11,198 nt of DNA from Funneliformis mosseae (taxonomy: Eukaryota; Glomeromycota; Glomeromycetes; Glomerales; Glomeraceae): NCBI GenBank assembly GCA_910592005.1, contig CAJVPP010003620.1, positions 1-11,198 on the forward strand, written 5' to 3'. Position numbers and translations under genes: made by a program. The notes beneath the pieces were generated by a model. It made no database searches. It was given only the letters and a program-made list of their open reading frames with translations, and had not been told where the DNA came from. Positions 8,079-11,198 of this stretch are shown here, in pieces. Within the stretch, counting starts at the first letter, position 1, and every line of letters begins with the position of its first letter.

Positions 8079-8285
8079 CTTCCTTTCTATATATATATTT
8101 ATTTTTTATAGCAAAATACAAAGAACAGGATTCCTCTTTTAATTTGGGATAATTTTATTCGTGGGATTGTGGAGTTCTTATTTTTACGTAAGTTGCTGAA
8201 GTAAATTATACAAATCTATTTGTTTCGAGAATATATATTGCTTTTTTAAAAAAAAATATATATATATAATTTTATACTCGCTTTT

Positions 8286-8476
8286 ACCGCGGGTCATGTG
8301 AATATTTTAATGGACTCTTTGTAGTTGGAGGATGGTCAGATTGATTTATCAACATTTTTTTTTCTTCATACACATCTTCATACATTATATATACATATTT
8401 CTTATCTATAAGTTTTTTTTTTTTTATCATTATATAAATATATGTTCTTTTGCTTTTGTTTATGAGAACCGCGGGT
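8286..8476. repeat. Direct repeat of ACCGCGGGT, 182 bases apart
   Basis: The 9-mer occurs at 8286-8294 and 8468-8476. The second copy extends to a perfect short hairpin, GAACC (8466-8470), GCG loop, GGTTC (8474-8478). The first copy has only the ACC/GGT core pairing. Both stand out in a region made mostly of A and T. Confidence 0.6.
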
Positions 8477-9041
8477 TCGGGTGTATGCGAAAGCTATTTG
8501 TAATTATTTTGTGTTTCTTTTTAGTCTTTATATGGTTATGGGATTGTATTTTTTAATAATATAAATGAAAGAAATTTGCATTGCTTTTTAGTAAAATTTG
8601 AATTTGAACTTTTTTTTTGAAAATAGAATATTTATTTTATTATTTATACAAAATATATTAGAAAATTTTTATTATTTATTGATCATTATAAGAGTTTTAC
8701 ACAAAAAATATTTCACGTGATTTTTTTGGCTGATATTACGGCATTAAGATCTGATTCTTTTTAAATATGACAATTTAAAAGTTTTCAGATTATATAATGA
8801 TCATATAATATAATTTAAAGATTGATTTTATAATTAATTATAAAAAAGCTTTAGATTTTTTATATAAAATGAAAATTAAAAACTTTAGTTTATGTATTAT
8901 TAATACTAGTCAAAATAGTTCAAATCAACTAGAAATCAGATGGTTAAATTTAAACTAAATATGATATTATTTATAATCAAATTATTTGTTTTTTATTAAT
9001 ATAAATTGATATTAATAAATTCAAATCAGATAAAACAATTC

Positions 9042-9145
9042 AATATCGATTCAAAATATAAATTCAATTATAAATCAACCTAAAATTAATCTTAATTTAA
9101 TATCAATTCAGAATATAAATTTAATTATAAATCAATCTTAATTTG
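9042..9145. repeat. Tandem duplication, 57- and 46-base copies
   Basis: Copy 1 (9042-9098) and copy 2 (9099-9145) both run from AATATC through AATATAAATT and ATAAATCAA to TCTTAATTT. Copy 2 lacks about 11 bases in the middle. The first 37 aligned bases differ at three places, all transitions. A fragment of a third copy may follow (GATATCAATTT). Confidence 0.7.
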
Positions 9146-9321
9146 ATATCAATTTAATAAAATAGCATTGTAAAAATGATTTAATATTAATTACATTTTT
9201 TTAGTCTAAAACAAAGTAAAGGATTATATATATTTTTATGCATTTTAATAATAAATATTTTGGTTCAACAATTAAATCAATACTGATTGATGTTTACAAT
9301 TATATAAAGCAAAATTTTATA

Positions 9322-9338
9322 TAAGCCAATTTGGCTTA
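9322..9338. repeat. Short perfect inverted repeat
   Basis: TAAGCCAA, one T, then TTGGCTTA: arms of eight bases with a single-base centre. It is one of the few G/C-containing palindromes in this desert. No function is evident. Confidence 0.7.
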
Positions 9339-9422
9339 GTTTATGGCAATCAATCAATAATTTAAGCTAAGTTAATCTGAATTACAAGTTAATTCATTTG
9401 ACTTACATAATTTGATAAAAAT

Positions 9423-9704
9423 ATTTTGAAATGATTTTACCAAAAAACATTTTCAGAATAATTCTATTAAAAGAAATATTCTTTAAATAATTTTTTATTA
9501 AGAAAAATGATTTTAAAATGATTTTACCTTAAAAAAAATGTTTTTAAAATAATTCCTATTGAAAAATGTTTCTAAAATAATAAAATATTCTCAGAATAAT
9601 TTTAATTAAAAGAAACATTTTCAGAATGATTTTTCTTTAAAAAAAATATTTTCAAATAATTTTTATTAAAAGAAATATTTCTAAAATGATTCTTCTTTTA
9701 GAAT
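9423..9704. repeat. Degenerate tandem array, about ten units near 29 bases
   Basis: Units run roughly as ATTTTCAGAATGATTTT, a short T/C-rich piece, then TTAAAAGAAA. Approximate starts are 9423, 9449, 9478, 9507, 9538, 9565, 9587, 9617, 9648 and 9677, with lengths of about 22 to 31. Units at 9449, 9587 and 9617 share ATTCTCAGAAT- or ATTTTCAGAAT-like cores. The copies have diverged considerably, so this is an old minisatellite-like array. Confidence 0.65.
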
Positions 9705-9710
9705 ATTATT

Positions 9711-9740
9711 AGTTTAACTTAGTTTAATTTAGTTTAAAAT
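9711..9740. repeat. Three 10-base direct repeats AGTTTAAYTT
   Basis: AGTTTAACTT, AGTTTAATTT and AGTTTAAAAT follow one another without gaps. The reverse complement of the first nine bases, AGTTAAACT, occurs at 9758-9766, so the block also forms an inverted pair. Confidence 0.75.
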
Positions 9741-11198
9741 TATTAAATTAATCCTTGAGTTAAACTATCCTTCAATTTATTATTTGAAATTAAAACTGCA
9801 ATTATAATTATGATTTTAACTTCAGTTAATCATGTATTTAAATTTTTATAGTTAATTAATATAATAATAGTTTATATTTTAAAAATAAAATGATAAATAA
9901 ATGCTAGTATTGTCTTTATATATACTTAAGTTTAAAATAAATTTGATAATTATTTAATAAAAATGTAATTTGTTTAATAAATTTATTTATTATATTTTAT
10001 TGAAAAAATAGCATTATTAAAATACTATAAAATAAAATAATAAATTTAACTAATTTTATTATTAACTGAATCAATATTTTATTCTATTTAGCTTTTTAAA
10101 CATAAAGAAGCACAAACTTAAAGTAAAAATATTAATTTATTATTTAATAAGTTAGCTAATTGTTTAACTTACATTCATTTTGTTCTTAAAATTATTTTTT
10201 TATTAATATTTTAATTATATAATTGTAAAAGATAAAGTTTAAATTAAAATCATTATTTTAAAAATGAAAAATTAAGCTTATTTATATAAATTTTTTTATT
10301 TATATTAGAAATAAATTCAAAAAGTATATCAAAAATAATTCATCAATATATTAAATCAAAATAAACTTATCAAAATAATTATAAATATTAAATTAAAATT
10401 AAAATTATTTTAAAAAGAAAATTGTTTAATTATTTAATAAATACTTATTAAAAAAGAAAATTAAAAAAAAAATAATATTTTAATGATTTATTATAATAAT
10501 ATAAATATAATATATCTAAATAAAAAAAATAATTAAACTAAAAAAGACTAATCACTTATATTTTATTATATAAAGTTATAATAATAACCTAAAAAGATAA
10601 AATATTCAACAAATTGCTGAATTAATATAAGAAAACAGTAGTTTTAACTAAAATTTAAAGAAACTTCAGAAATAATAGAAGTAAATATATTTTTTTTAAA
10701 AAAAAGAAAAAGAAACTTTAGTTAATATTATAATTTTATATTTTTTACTTCTCCAGTAACTACTTTTATAAATTTTTTAACTTCAAAACAACATTCAAAA
10801 ATTTTTGATAAAAATCAAATTTTTTATAATTTTTAATAAATTATTATCTTAAAAAAAATTTCTAATAAAAAGTGATTAATATTATTAATTTAATTTTTTC
10901 AATATAATTTTTTTACAAGTATTATACAAATAAAATATTTTGAAGATTAATTAAAAAAGATCTTTAAGGTAATATTTTTTAATAAAAAAAAAGTATATTT
11001 TTAGTTACTTAAATTGAAAAAATACATATTTTTATTCTTAAAAATTATTTTATAATATTCATTCATTTTATAATAATCAATTAAAATTATAAAAATTCTA
11101 TTAAATACTATAGAATTACACATTAAGAAATTTTTTTTTAGATTTAAATAATTATTTATTTTAATATAAAAAAATAATATTTGAGAAAATAAACCACT

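Larger units (their letters stand above)
7878..8600 (+). other. 3' flank and probable 3' UTR of the YTH gene
   Basis: This flank is AT-rich but less extreme than the desert beyond, with scattered CG dinucleotides. No AATAAA or ATTAAA was found here. TATATA-type stretches near 7940, 8090 and 8255 could serve as fungal 3'-end signals. It contains A8-G-A13 at 8057-8078, several T runs, TA repeats, and a duplicated CG-rich 9-mer. An open frame at 8332-8556 is almost all Phe, Ile and Tyr from T-rich DNA and is not considered a gene. Confidence 0.5.
8600..11198. other. AT desert downstream, with degenerate tandem repeats
   Basis: This is nearly all A and T, with no gene-like ORF and no recognised RNA gene. 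The part from about 9000 to 9770 has repeated structure described in separate entries. From 9770 to the window end it is dominated by A runs, T runs and TTATTTAAT-like strings, including TTTTTTTTAAAAAAAA near 10691-10706. Nothing else can be supported. Confidence 0.75.

Noticed and set aside
8466..8478. tRNA T-arm (GGTTC string)
   Set aside because: GGTTCGG is followed by no matching arm and no D-arm or anticodon stem precedes it; it is better read as a short hairpin.
8332..8556. Open frame of 74 codons, Phe/Ile/Tyr-rich, membrane-like
   Set aside because: It is the translation of T-rich low-complexity DNA in the 3' flank. The hydrophobicity follows from TTT, ATT and TAT codons. No conserved motif or start context supports a gene.

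Overview
The window looks like nuclear DNA of a very AT-rich fungus. The evidence is one gene with six short GT-AG introns (68 to 154 bases), a standard genetic code in its exons, a fungal-style YTH-domain RNA-binding protein, and long flanks made almost wholly of A and T. The best guess is an arbuscular mycorrhizal fungus (Glomeromycotina, Rhizophagus-like). This rests on composition and gene style only; other AT-rich early-diverging fungi are not excluded.

Layout. Positions 1-530 are moderately AT-rich and hold one doubtful minus-strand reading frame (125-391). Positions 530-3100 are an AT desert with an (AAT)n microsatellite and no credible gene. Positions 3110-3760 form an island of richer composition that reads like decayed sequence: short protein-like stretches broken by stops, with repeated TGATATCA and AGATCT palindromes. 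Positions 3890-4238 are the probable promoter and leader of the main gene, with TATA-like and inverted CCAAT boxes and a run of tiny upstream ORFs. Positions 4239-7877 are the only well-supported gene, seven coding exons encoding about 1032 residues. Positions 7878-8600 are 3' flank with A and T tracts and a CG-rich 9-mer present twice. Positions 8600-11198 are a second AT desert containing a 46/57-base tandem duplication, a degenerate array of units near 30 bases, and a 10-base triplicate.

The gene encodes a YTHDF-class N6-methyladenosine (m6A) reader. A long low-complexity N-terminal arm (about 816 residues) carries a 60-residue Gln-rich tract, Ser/Thr-Pro sites, two PPG-hydrophobic motifs and a SWAAIA motif. 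It is followed by a C-terminal YTH domain with all three aromatic-cage tryptophans at YTHDF spacing. The likely job is binding m6A-marked mRNA in the cytoplasm and controlling its decay, translation or condensation.

No mobile element with intact coding capacity, CRISPR array, tRNA or rRNA gene was recognised. The observations most worth checking are the stop-start chained upstream ORFs, the alternative donors of intron 1, the PPG motifs in the reader's arm, and the unidentified decayed island.
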